Shown here one piece after another: positions 17,636 to 25,646 of a stretch of DNA of 64,000 bases. The notes below the pieces were generated by a model. That model searched no databases and was not told the origin of the DNA. It was given only the letters and a program-made list of their open reading frames with translations. The translations under genes and the position numbers were made by a program. Numbering within the stretch: the stretch's first letter is position 1; every line of letters starts with the position of its first letter. The DNA lies in the NCBI GenBank assembly GCA_965214335.1, contig CBDCBO010000008.1:186001-250000 (forward strand), given 5' to 3'. This stretch comes from Velthaea sp965214335 (GTDB lineage Bacteria > Vulcanimicrobiota > Vulcanimicrobiia > Vulcanimicrobiales > Vulcanimicrobiaceae).

Positions 17636-18376
17636 CTACTTTGTGCCGTCGTCGCAGCCGGCGAGGGCCTTGGTTGCATGCTTAGCGGCCACGTCTTCGG
17701 ATTGACCGATTTCCAGCGTGCGGTCGGTAAAATCGTCGGCGACCTCAGTAAAGAGCGCGTCGAGTTGTTCGTGCGTTGCCCGCTGATCGATCGACTCGAT
17801 GCCGTTTCGTACGTGATCTTGTTGCGGCTCCGGCACCACCGTGCCGGCCAGCGCCATGCCTTGTGCCCGGGCATAGCGGCCATCGACGATAGTGAGCATC
17901 TTGGCAAGATCCGAGCCGACGGTTCGCTGACGGCCTAGTGCGTCATCGATGTGCTCGGCGAACAGCTTGAGTTCGGGCGAGCGAACGGCGTCGGGTTCCT
18001 TCACGGATAGCGTTCGCAGATCGCTGACCTGAGCATCGCCGGCGCGCAGATTCGTTTGGATTGCCGCGGCGATGGCGCGCAAATCGCGCATCGACTTCTC
18101 GCGCTCGATGATCGTGAGATCGGGCTTGTCGAGATCGGCGGAGCGCAACCGCGAGATACCGGCTGAGATGATCTTGTCGTTGGTCAACGTTACCGTGATC
18201 GCGCCGTTCGCCCGGTCGGTCTCGAGCGCGCAATAGCGCTTCGAACGAGTGCGTCCGATGAACGGATACGGCGAGGCGGCCGGCGGCGAGGCCGCTGTAA
18301 CAACCGGCGGCGCGGCGGGAACCGGCGGGCGGGTCGGGTCGGCATGAAACAACAGGATCGAGAGCAGTCCGGCCAT
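17636..18376 (-). CDS. Exported hypothetical protein
   Basis: A 246-residue protein starting with a short hydrophobic segment (MAGLLSILLFHA), then a Pro/Ala-rich stretch and a mostly helical, charged body. The body has two cysteines (RYCALETD, AGCDDGTK). The segment CALETDRANGAITVTLTN looks like a beta strand pair; the rest (AIAAAIQTNLRAGDAQVSDL...) is helical. The ATG at 18376 is chosen because the upstream part of the frame is Arg/Ser-rich and lies over the divergent permease gene. No family is recognised. It is transcribed away from the DppC-type gene. Confidence 0.6.
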   Translation of the reverse strand: MAGLLSILLFHADPTRPPVPAAPPVVTAASPPAASPYPFIGRTRSKRYCALETDRANGAITVTLTNDKIISAGISRLRSADLDKPDLTIIEREKSMRDLRAIAAAIQTNLRAGDAQVSDLRTLSVKEPDAVRSPELKLFAEHIDDALGRQRTVGSDLAKMLTIVDGRYARAQGMALAGTVVPEPQQDHVRNGIESIDQRATHEQLDALFTEVADDFTDRTLEIGQSEDVAAKHATKALAGCDDGTK

Positions 18377-18485
18377 GGGCAGTTGATTGGATCGGTCCGG
18401 AGAGCACGCCTGTCTCGATGCCCCACGCGGCAACGACGCATCGCGCCACTTCGCAACGGGGGACTGGACGCGCCCGGTTTTGAAC

Positions 18486-19385
18486 GTGCGGTGCTTGCCT
18501 ATCGCAACGCCGCTTCGGCTCGCCGATCCCGTGGCGGACCCGCCTGCCCGCTCGTTCCTCAACGACACGTGGCGGCGTTTCCGCCGCTCGCCCGGCGCCC
18601 TCGTCGGCGCAGTCATCGTTGCACTCGTCATCCTCGTTGCGCTGTGCGCTCCCTTGCTCGCCGGGTCCGATCCGCTGGCGCAAAATCTGGCCCAACAGAC
18701 GCAAGCGCCAAGCGCCGCGCACTGGTTCGGTACCGATAAGCTGGGACGCGACTTGTTCGCGCGCATCGTCTATGGCGCGCGCATTTCGGTTCGCATCGGC
18801 TTCGTCGCAGTTGGTTTAGCCATTACGGCCGGCACGCTCATCGGCTTGATCGCCGGCTACGCCGGCGGCCGCACCGATACGTTGCTCATGGGCTGTATGG
18901 ACATCATGCTGGCGTTTCCGTCGATCATTTTAGCCATCGGTATCACGACGATTTTGGGACCCAGCATCACCAATCTCATGATTGCCGTCGGCATCGTGTA
19001 CGTGCCGCAATACGCGCGGCTGGCCCGGTCGTCGGTGCTCAACATCCGGGAGACGGAGTTCGTCGAAGCCGCGCGCGCGATCGGCGCGATGACGCCGGTC
19101 ATTCTCGCGCGCCACATTCTGCCCAACATTCTCACCCCGCTATTAGTGCAAGCCACCCTCGGTGTGGCCACCGCCGAACTCGAAGCGGCCGGGCTATCGT
19201 ATCTCGGGCTGGGCGCGCGACCGCCGATGCCCGAGTGGGGCGCCATGCTCAACGACGCGCGCGACTACTGGCTGAGCGCGCCCTGGGCGTTGATCTTCCC
19301 CGGCGTTTCCATCACCATTCTCGTGCTGGGCTTCAATTTGCTGGGTGACGGCCTGCGCGACGCGCTCGATCCCAAGGGCCGTTAG
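18486..19385 (+). CDS. Peptide/nickel-type ABC transporter permease (DppC/OppC family)
   Basis: An inner-membrane permease of the binding-protein-dependent importer superfamily. The N-terminal OppC_N-type helix (ALVGAVIVALVILVALCAPLL) is followed by the HWFGTDKLGRDLFARIVYGARIS signature region of DppC. Further helices and the cytoplasmic coupling motif EAARAIGAMTPVILARHILPN follow. The start is uncertain: the frame is open from 18387, and GTG at 18486 or TTG at 18480 both give a normal N-terminus. Usually such a gene sits with DppB, ATPases and a binding protein; none is adjacent here. The missing partners must lie elsewhere, or the gene is an orphan. Confidence 0.88.
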   Translation: MRCLPIATPLRLADPVADPPARSFLNDTWRRFRRSPGALVGAVIVALVILVALCAPLLAGSDPLAQNLAQQTQAPSAAHWFGTDKLGRDLFARIVYGARISVRIGFVAVGLAITAGTLIGLIAGYAGGRTDTLLMGCMDIMLAFPSIILAIGITTILGPSITNLMIAVGIVYVPQYARLARSSVLNIRETEFVEAARAIGAMTPVILARHILPNILTPLLVQATLGVATAELEAAGLSYLGLGARPPMPEWGAMLNDARDYWLSAPWALIFPGVSITILVLGFNLLGDGLRDALDPKGR

Positions 19386-19447
19386 CTAGCCCGGGTCGGC
19401 AATGACCACCCAACTCGTCACGCGGTATTTCGCGTTGTGCCGCAGCG

Positions 19448-21076
19448 CTACTCCGCTTCGCTAAAGGCTTCGATGTTGCCGCCCCGGGTGCTGTCATAGT
19501 GCGTAACGCGGACTGGCGGCGCCGGCTCCGACCGCGTCGTGAACCGCCGCGCTCCGCCCGAGATCGAGAGAACGGCCCGCGCATGACTTCCGCCGCAAGC
19601 GCGCCGGGTTACCTCGAAATCTTCAGTGAGCGCGGATATGATGAACAGCCCGCGGCCCTGCTCGCTCAGTGGATCGGCCGGCAGACGCGACATGTGCGTG
19701 AAGCCTGGTCCGCGATCGAGCACGTGCAGCACCGGCGCCGGACCGCTCCAATCCAGCGCCGCCTCGACCGGGCCGGGCGCGTGGCGCACGACGTTGCCGA
19801 TGAGTTCGCCGAACACGAGCTCGGCCGACGAGCGGTCCGCGGCCGACAGCGCGTGCCGATTCAACTCGCCGACGCAGGCCTCACGGGCAGTCTGTGCCGC
19901 TCGAACATCCGACGTGTCGAAGGTCCAGCGCACCAGCCGCTTACCGGTACCGCCGGCTTGCGGGACGGTGCTCATTGTGAGAATCGCGACATCGTCGCGC
20001 GATTGCACCGGCACCGCAGCGGTGTAAATGGCGTGCGCGACATTCGGCGCTCGCATAAGGTGGTTGTGCGCCAGCACCGACCGCAGACGCGCTTCGCCGT
20101 CTAAAACATTCTGCGTCGCCTCCGTGACCCCGTCGGTGTAGAGCAGCAAAAGCGCGTCCGGCGGAATCTCGACCGTCTCGCTGCTGCGTTCCATGCGCAC
20201 CGGCAGACCCAGCGGCAAGCCAAAGGCGACGAACTCCGTCACGGTTCCGTCCGAGTGGCGCAGCAGCGGCCGCGGATGGCCCGCGCACGCATACTGCAGT
20301 AACGATGTCACCGGATCGAACACACCCACGAACGCCGTCACGATGCGTTCCGGGTCTTCAGCATGCAACGTCCGGTCCGCAGCGTCGAGCATCATCGCCG
20401 GATCGGGATGAATTTGCGCTACCCCACGCACGATCTGCCGGATATTCGCCATCGCCACGGCCGCATCGAGTCCTGAACCGCACACATCGCCGATCGAAAG
20501 GATGACGCGACCGTCGGGCAGCCGCAGCGCGTCGTACCAATCGCCGCCGATCTGGGCTTCGTCCGTGCCGGCGCGGTAGAAGGCGCTAAACGAGACGCCC
20601 GGCACCTGCGGTAAAGCGCGTGGCATCGCCGCTTCTTGAAAACGTTGGGCGACGCGGCGCTCCTGTTCGTAGAGACCGGATAGGCGCCGAACCTGAAGCG
20701 AGAGCCGGCGTCCGCGCACGAGCGTTTCAATGCGGGCGCGCAAAGCGAGTTTTTGCACCGGACGCTGCAGCACGTCGTCGACGATGCGCCACAAATCGCG
20801 CGTCAAAAGGCCGACGTCCTGGCGATCCGTTAACAACAGCACGGGCAATAGTACCGGCTCTTGGGCGCTGCGCGCGGCGTGTAAGTCGTCCCAGTACTCG
20901 TGGAGTGACGGACCATCGACGATGCACAGATCGATACCCGGTGCGTGGTCGAGCGCCGGCCGCGTGAGCCGCGGGAACTGATGCGTAACGGTGTATTGCG
21001 GGCTGAGGATTTCGCTGAGCAGCGCGCGGTTCTCGCGATTTGCGAGCAGGACGAGAACCGATTCTTTAACGTCCAT
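19448..21076 (-). CDS. Receiver-like / PP2C (SpoIIE-type) phosphatase / HATPase three-domain protein
   Basis: A cytosolic signalling protein of 542 residues from ATG 21076; a TTG four codons earlier is possible. Residues about 4-120 look like a receiver domain (ESVLVLLANRE, LCIVDGPS with the likely phospho-Asp). A coiled stretch links to a PP2C/SpoIIE phosphatase domain (about 160-365), with metal-binding GGDWYD, LSIGDVCGSG and LLYTDGVTEA. The C-terminus (about 385-500) is an HATPase of the anti-sigma-kinase type (ELVFGELIGNVVRHA, VLDRGPGF, GRGLFIIS). Such proteins control partner-switching networks by dephosphorylating an anti-sigma antagonist. It begins 24 nt after the stop of the KaiC-like gene, so the two probably act in one pathway. 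Confidence 0.9.
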   Translation of the reverse strand: MDVKESVLVLLANRENRALLSEILSPQYTVTHQFPRLTRPALDHAPGIDLCIVDGPSLHEYWDDLHAARSAQEPVLLPVLLLTDRQDVGLLTRDLWRIVDDVLQRPVQKLALRARIETLVRGRRLSLQVRRLSGLYEQERRVAQRFQEAAMPRALPQVPGVSFSAFYRAGTDEAQIGGDWYDALRLPDGRVILSIGDVCGSGLDAAVAMANIRQIVRGVAQIHPDPAMMLDAADRTLHAEDPERIVTAFVGVFDPVTSLLQYACAGHPRPLLRHSDGTVTEFVAFGLPLGLPVRMERSSETVEIPPDALLLLYTDGVTEATQNVLDGEARLRSVLAHNHLMRAPNVAHAIYTAAVPVQSRDDVAILTMSTVPQAGGTGKRLVRWTFDTSDVRAAQTAREACVGELNRHALSAADRSSAELVFGELIGNVVRHAPGPVEAALDWSGPAPVLHVLDRGPGFTHMSRLPADPLSEQGRGLFIISALTEDFEVTRRACGGSHARAVLSISGGARRFTTRSEPAPPVRVTHYDSTRGGNIEAFSEAE

Positions 21077-21100
21077 CGCCGCGCTCAACGGCGGCCGGCA

Positions 21101-22660
21101 TCATCCACGGCCGATATGTGATTCACCCAATAAACCGTTGAGGTGGGGTATCGGTTCACCGATCTGAATTCCGTACGCCGTCAAGCTAAACTCGCGCACC
21201 TTTTTGTCGAAGTCGCTGAGCCGCTTCTTGAGCACGCCGACCACCCGGTGCAATTCCGCTGCACGTTCGTCACGCCACTCCAGATAGCGCATGAACAGCA
21301 CGTTATCGGCAAGATACGTGATGCCGATCTCCGTCACCCGAAAATCGCCCAGCTCCTGCAGTTCGTTGACCAGCAGCACCGTAACGCCGACATTTTGTAA
21401 ATAGCGGCACAGCGCGTGCAGCCGTTCGACGAGATCTTCGCCCGAGATCGAAAGACTATAGCCGCTGATGCTGTCGATCATAACGATCCGGGTACCGTTG
21501 TGTTCGACGTCCGTACGGACCATGTTTGCGAATTCGTCCGGGCCGAAGCGCAAGGCTTCGACTTCCACGATCGAGAGCGTGCCGCGTTCGATCATCTGCG
21601 CAACGGGAATATTGATGCTCTGACAGCGTTTACGCAGCGTCGCAGCCGGTTCGTCGAACGTGTACACCGTCGAGCGGTCGCCCCGGCCGGCCGCCTCTTT
21701 CATGAATTGCACGCCGACGGTCGTCTTGCCGACGCCGCTGGGTCCGGTCAGGAGCGTGACGGTGCCGCGTTCGATGCCGCCGTGCAACATTTCATCGAGC
21801 CCGGGCAAACCCGACGGCAAAACTTCCGTGTCGAACTCGCGCTTGCGGTAGCGCTCGGGAATCAAGCGCGGGAAGACCGTCGCGCCGCTGTCGCTCAAGC
21901 GTAAGGCGTGACGCCCCTGTTCGAATTCCGAGCCGCGAAATTTCGTGACGGTGAGCGATTTTACGGGAATCCAGGGTGCCAGCTCGATGACGCCGTCGCT
22001 CAGGAAGCGCAGATCGTCATCCGGTAAGTTTTTCGTCGCTTCCGACGTCGTAAGGACATCGGCACCACAATCGACGAGATAGCGAACGAATGACAGCGTT
22101 TGCCGCCGAAACTCAAACGGGTCGGCGGCGAAATACCGCAGATGCGTAATCGAATCGATGAACACCCGTCGTGGTTCGATCGCCTCGACTGCCTCAACGA
22201 TTTTTTGCGTCGTGGGTTCGCGCTCGACTTCCGAGGCGGAAAACAAGTCGTAGCTTTTGACTTCCGAAAAATGCTTCGATGACGGGCTCAGATCGACGAA
22301 GCTGACACCGCGCAAATCAAATCCGCTCAGCGCGGCGTTCGTGCGCAATGTCGCTTCGGACTCGCCGAAGCTAATGAAGAGCACCGGCTCTCCGGCTGCG
22401 ACCCCGGCCATCAGATAATGCCAGCCGAGCGTCGTTTTGCCGGTTCCGGGCGGACCCGTTAACAAATACGTGCGTCCGCGGATGAGCCCACCGTGCAGCA
22501 CCTCATCGAGCCCCGCAATTCCGGTCGATGCGCGCTCGCCCACCGGCTTACGCGTCACCTCAGACGTCATCGTCGCGACCGGCCCGGCCCCGCTTGCCGC
22601 CGTCTGCGGCGTGTTCGCGCCGACATCACCGCGTTGCGTTCGGACGCCGCGTTCGCTCAT
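21101..22660 (-). CDS. KaiC-like double RecA-domain ATPase
   Basis: A 519-residue protein of two tandem KaiC/RecA domains. The first has GPPGTGKTT at residues 69-77 and the Walker-B-like VFIDSITHL. The second has GPSGVGKTT at 306-314 and IVMIDSISGYS. Each domain starts with the family phrase GLDE-LHGG, and acidic residues follow the first strands (SFGESEATL, TFDEPAATL). The C-terminus (DFDKKVREFSLTAYGIQIGEP) matches the end of non-cyanobacterial KaiC-like proteins. KaiA and KaiB are not seen, so a clock role is not implied. It is the upstream gene of a two-gene operon with the receiver/PP2C/HATPase protein. Confidence 0.92.
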   Translation of the reverse strand: MSERGVRTQRGDVGANTPQTAASGAGPVATMTSEVTRKPVGERASTGIAGLDEVLHGGLIRGRTYLLTGPPGTGKTTLGWHYLMAGVAAGEPVLFISFGESEATLRTNAALSGFDLRGVSFVDLSPSSKHFSEVKSYDLFSASEVEREPTTQKIVEAVEAIEPRRVFIDSITHLRYFAADPFEFRRQTLSFVRYLVDCGADVLTTSEATKNLPDDDLRFLSDGVIELAPWIPVKSLTVTKFRGSEFEQGRHALRLSDSGATVFPRLIPERYRKREFDTEVLPSGLPGLDEMLHGGIERGTVTLLTGPSGVGKTTVGVQFMKEAAGRGDRSTVYTFDEPAATLRKRCQSINIPVAQMIERGTLSIVEVEALRFGPDEFANMVRTDVEHNGTRIVMIDSISGYSLSISGEDLVERLHALCRYLQNVGVTVLLVNELQELGDFRVTEIGITYLADNVLFMRYLEWRDERAAELHRVVGVLKKRLSDFDKKVREFSLTAYGIQIGEPIPHLNGLLGESHIGRG

Positions 22661-22774
22661 GCAATAGCCCTCATATCGAGGCTATGCATTGGCAGCGCGC
22701 CGGTGCGAAGCCCGGTGTGTTATGCAAGGACTTCGATAAGTGTCGCCGGCCCGGTGCGGCAGCACTACGCAGGG

Positions 22775-23632
22775 ATGGGGCCGAAGGACCGCTCCATCGG
22801 GAACATTACGTTAGCGTTGGCGACGGCGCTCATTTATGGTGCGGCCGATTTTTGCGGCGGTCTCGCAAGCCGCCGGACGTCGATACTCGCCGTCGTCGTG
22901 TGGTCCCAAGCGGCCGGATTTTTCGTGCTCATCTTCGCAGTGCTCTTGCTGCCGGCAACGCCGCATCCGGCCGACTTCGGCTGGGGCGCCCTGTGCGGCG
23001 TCTTCGGCGCGGGTGCCGTCGGACTGCTGTATCGGGGGCTGGCGATCGGAGCCATGGGCGTCGTTTCGCCGATCACCGCCGTTCTTGCCGCGCTGCTGCC
23101 GGTCGGCTACGCCGCATTGCATCATGCGTGGCCGTCGCCGCTCGCCGCGCTCGGCATCGCATTGTCACTCGTGGCGGTCGCGGCCATCTCGTCGGCGGCG
23201 CCGGAATCATCGGCACGCGCGCGCCGGGGTTTGCTCGAGGCACTGGGCGCGGGTGTGCTTTTCGGCGGGTTCTTCGTCAGCCTCGCGCAGACGCGCAGCG
23301 AGGCTGGACTGTACCCGCTCGTCGGCGCGCGCGTCGCCTCGTTCTTGCTCTTAGTAGTCGCGGGGCTAGGGCTGCGCATTCCGTTTCGCCCGGCTCGCGA
23401 TGCGCTCGGCATGATCGTAATCGCGGGCGCGTTCGACATGGGCGCAAACGTGCTCTACGTGCTCGCGGTTCACGGCGGCTCGCTCGCCATCGTGGCGGTA
23501 CTCGCGTCGCTTTATCCCGCCTCGACCGTGGCGCTTGCGGCCATCTTCTTGCACGAGCGTTTGCGGCCGCTGCAATGGGCCGGCGTCGCGCTGGCGTTAG
23601 CCGGCATCGGCTGTATTACGGCCGGACGGTGA
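22775..23632 (+). CDS. EamA/DMT superfamily transporter
   Basis: A 285-residue inner-membrane protein with about ten helices in two homologous halves, the arrangement of EamA (drug/metabolite) exporters. The first half contains ALIYGAADFCGGLASRR and GLLYRGLAIGAMGVVSPITA. The second contains GAFDMGANVLYVLAVHGG and ASLYPASTVALAAIFLHERL, the segment typical of the last half-repeat. The ATG at 22775 gives a normal N-terminus; the frame is open upstream into the KaiC-like gene but is not protein-like there. The substrate is unknown. Confidence 0.9.
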   Translation: MGPKDRSIGNITLALATALIYGAADFCGGLASRRTSILAVVVWSQAAGFFVLIFAVLLLPATPHPADFGWGALCGVFGAGAVGLLYRGLAIGAMGVVSPITAVLAALLPVGYAALHHAWPSPLAALGIALSLVAVAAISSAAPESSARARRGLLEALGAGVLFGGFFVSLAQTRSEAGLYPLVGARVASFLLLVVAGLGLRIPFRPARDALGMIVIAGAFDMGANVLYVLAVHGGSLAIVAVLASLYPASTVALAAIFLHERLRPLQWAGVALALAGIGCITAGR

Positions 23633-23658
23633 GCGTTCGGCGCAGCCGGACCGGCTTG

Positions 23659-24732
23659 CTAGAGCGTGGCCCAGACGTCGAGTTTGGTTTTCACTTTCGA
23701 AATAACAGCGTCGGTAAATTCCGTTGTGGATGATTGGCCGCCGAGATCGCTCGTCGACGTCCCTTCGCGTACGCTTTCGAGCACCGCTTCATACAATGCC
23801 CGCGAAGCGTTGGTGGCGCGCCGGTCGTCGATGTAGCCGAGCAGTGCGGCACCGGCCAGAATCATGGCCATCGGGTTCGCGACGTTTTTGCCGAACAGCC
23901 GTGGCGCGGTGCCGTGCGGCGCCTCGGCCATCACCACGTTCGGCCGCAGGTCCGCTCCGAACGACATCAACACCGATTCAGCGCCCGCGATCGACCCGAA
24001 TAATTGCATGACCAGATCCGACAGACAATCGCCGTCGCGATTGAGCGATGGAATGACCATCGCATCGCCGGCCGTCGCGATCAGCAGCGCGTAGGTTGCG
24101 TCGATGAGTTGCGGTTCGTAGGTAACGTCGGGATAACGTCCGGCGGCGGCGTCCATTTCTTCTTTGAGCATGCCTTCGTACACCGGGCTCACCGTGTATT
24201 TCGGACCGCCGAACACTTTGGCGCTGGTTCGGCGAGCGTGAAAGAAGGCATACTCCGCGACATTACGGCACACCGAGCGCTCGATCCGTTCGGTTCTAAA
24301 GGCAACCTCGTCGTCGCCGCTACCTTCCCGCCATTCCTTGGCGCCGTACGCGTCGCCGACCGCCATCCGGACCACGGAAATCGGCGCGTGGATGCCCGCG
24401 ACCGGCCGAACTCCGGGAATGCGCCGGCCGGTCCGCACGATCACCTTACCGTCGATTTCCTTGCGCAGAATAGCATTCGGCGATCCGACGTCGTCGCGCG
24501 TTTCGGGCGTAATCGTGGCGGCCTTTAGCCCGAGCTTGGCTTGCTTCATCGCGACCGCCGCTGCGTGCACCACGCCGTTGTTCGTCGAGCGCCGCTGTTC
24601 GAGCGACAGATCGAAATGCACGAACTCGATGTCCAGACCAATCACGTCGGGAGCCAGTACGCGCAGCGATTCGTCGAGCAGCTCTTGACCGGTCTGATCG
24701 CCGCCGAGGACGACGATAGAAGGCTTGGGCAC
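23659..24732 (-). CDS. Isocitrate/isopropylmalate dehydrogenase family enzyme (isocitrate-dehydrogenase-like)
   Basis: A 357-residue beta-decarboxylating dehydrogenase from GTG 24732, with AAGGA upstream. The fold markers are LGGDQTGQEL at the N-terminus, a substrate-binding Arg cluster (RTGRRIPGVRP), NRDGDCLSDL with metal-binding Asp, and EAPHGTAPRLFGKNVANP, where the nucleotide is bound. The order IPGVRP...VVRMAVGDAYGAKEW and the KYTVSPVYEGM segment recall type II (eukaryote-like) isocitrate dehydrogenases more than the E. coli Icd type, yet the chain is shorter than both. Isocitrate is the likeliest substrate, isopropylmalate or homoisocitrate less so. The gene diverges from ftsK. Confidence 0.8.
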   Translation of the reverse strand: MPKPSIVVLGGDQTGQELLDESLRVLAPDVIGLDIEFVHFDLSLEQRRSTNNGVVHAAAVAMKQAKLGLKAATITPETRDDVGSPNAILRKEIDGKVIVRTGRRIPGVRPVAGIHAPISVVRMAVGDAYGAKEWREGSGDDEVAFRTERIERSVCRNVAEYAFFHARRTSAKVFGGPKYTVSPVYEGMLKEEMDAAAGRYPDVTYEPQLIDATYALLIATAGDAMVIPSLNRDGDCLSDLVMQLFGSIAGAESVLMSFGADLRPNVVMAEAPHGTAPRLFGKNVANPMAMILAGAALLGYIDDRRATNASRALYEAVLESVREGTSTSDLGGQSSTTEFTDAVISKVKTKLDVWATL

Positions 24733-24833
24733 GTAATGTTTCCTTAAAAAAGCGCCGACGCGAGGCCGGTTCGTGACGCTTCGCGCGGGTACTGGCGGAG
24801 TCCGGTAGGTGAACGAAGTAATCTCTGTCGTTA

Positions 24834-25646
24834 ATGGCACGCGTACGGCGCAAAGCCGCGGCGGCAACTCGGTTCAATTTCGAGCTCGCGGGCATTGCGG
24901 CGCTCGGCTTGGCGTTGCTGCTCGCGCTCGCACTCGTTTTACCCCCGGGCCGCTCGGGCGCGGCCGGCAGCGCCACGGCGTCTGCGCTGCACGCAGTGTT
25001 CGGTGCCGCGGCGGGTTGGTTTCCGGCCCTCATCGCGCTTGTCGGTGCGATCGTCTTTCTCGAGATCAACGTGCCGAAAATGATTGCGACTCTGGGCGCG
25101 GCGGCGGTCGGTTTCTTCATTATCATCGACACGGCGCTGGGCATGCGCGGCGGCGCGCTGGGTCGCGCGCTCGACAGCGGCGTAGCGGCGCTCGTCGGCG
25201 ACATCGGCGAAAAGATCGTGCTCGTCGTCGTTGCGTTGTCGATCGCGGTCTGGATTACCAACGTTTCGCTCAAAAAAGTCATCGGCTGGTGCATCGCCCG
25301 GGTGATGGCGCTGCGTCCGCCGCAACGCCGCAACGGCCATGCCTCCGAGGCATCGGCGCGACCCGCGCCGGCGGCGGGGCCGCGCACGTTACGCGAAGCG
25401 TTCCATCTTCCGGCGCTGGGGCCCAAGCCGGCTCGCAATGCGGTGGCTACCGTTGCGGCACCGGCGTCGACTGCCGACCTGCGCGGCGGTGCCGGGCCAG
25501 CTACGCTGATCCGACCGGCGCAACCCGCCGCTGTCGTATACGACGCGATGCGGACGAAACCGAATACGTCGAAGATCCCGACGACGAGGATTTCGAGGAC
25601 GAAGCCTTCGACGACGAGGACGAGGCTGACGCTGATGACGGCGTAA
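24834..25646 (+). CDS. ftsK: FtsK N-terminal membrane domain (frame-split from motor)
   Basis: The first part of DNA translocase FtsK/SpoIIIE. From ATG 24834 the frame encodes four membrane helices (about residues 17-36, 55-76, 83-103, 124-146), the usual septum-anchoring domain, then a Pro/Ala-rich linker. From about 25547 the protein-like, strongly acidic linker continues in a different frame (-1). This frame instead turns Thr/Arg/Lys-rich and stops at TAA 25644-25646. That stop overlaps an ATG (TAATG) in the frame of the motor domain. Either the gene was split by loss of one base near 25545-25553, or a sequencing/assembly error broke one 797-residue ORF. See also the next entry. Confidence 0.75.
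   Translation: MARVRRKAAAATRFNFELAGIAALGLALLLALALVLPPGRSGAAGSATASALHAVFGAAAGWFPALIALVGAIVFLEINVPKMIATLGAAAVGFFIIIDTALGMRGGALGRALDSGVAALVGDIGEKIVLVVVALSIAVWITNVSLKKVIGWCIARVMALRPPQRRNGHASEASARPAPAAGPRTLREAFHLPALGPKPARNAVATVAAPASTADLRGGAGPATLIRPAQPAAVVYDAMRTKPNTSKIPTTRISRTKPSTTRTRLTLMTA

Noticed and set aside
21143..22282. Long plus-strand ORFs antisense to the KaiC-like gene
   Set aside because: They are shadows produced by high GC; no family motifs and no ribosome-binding sites were seen.
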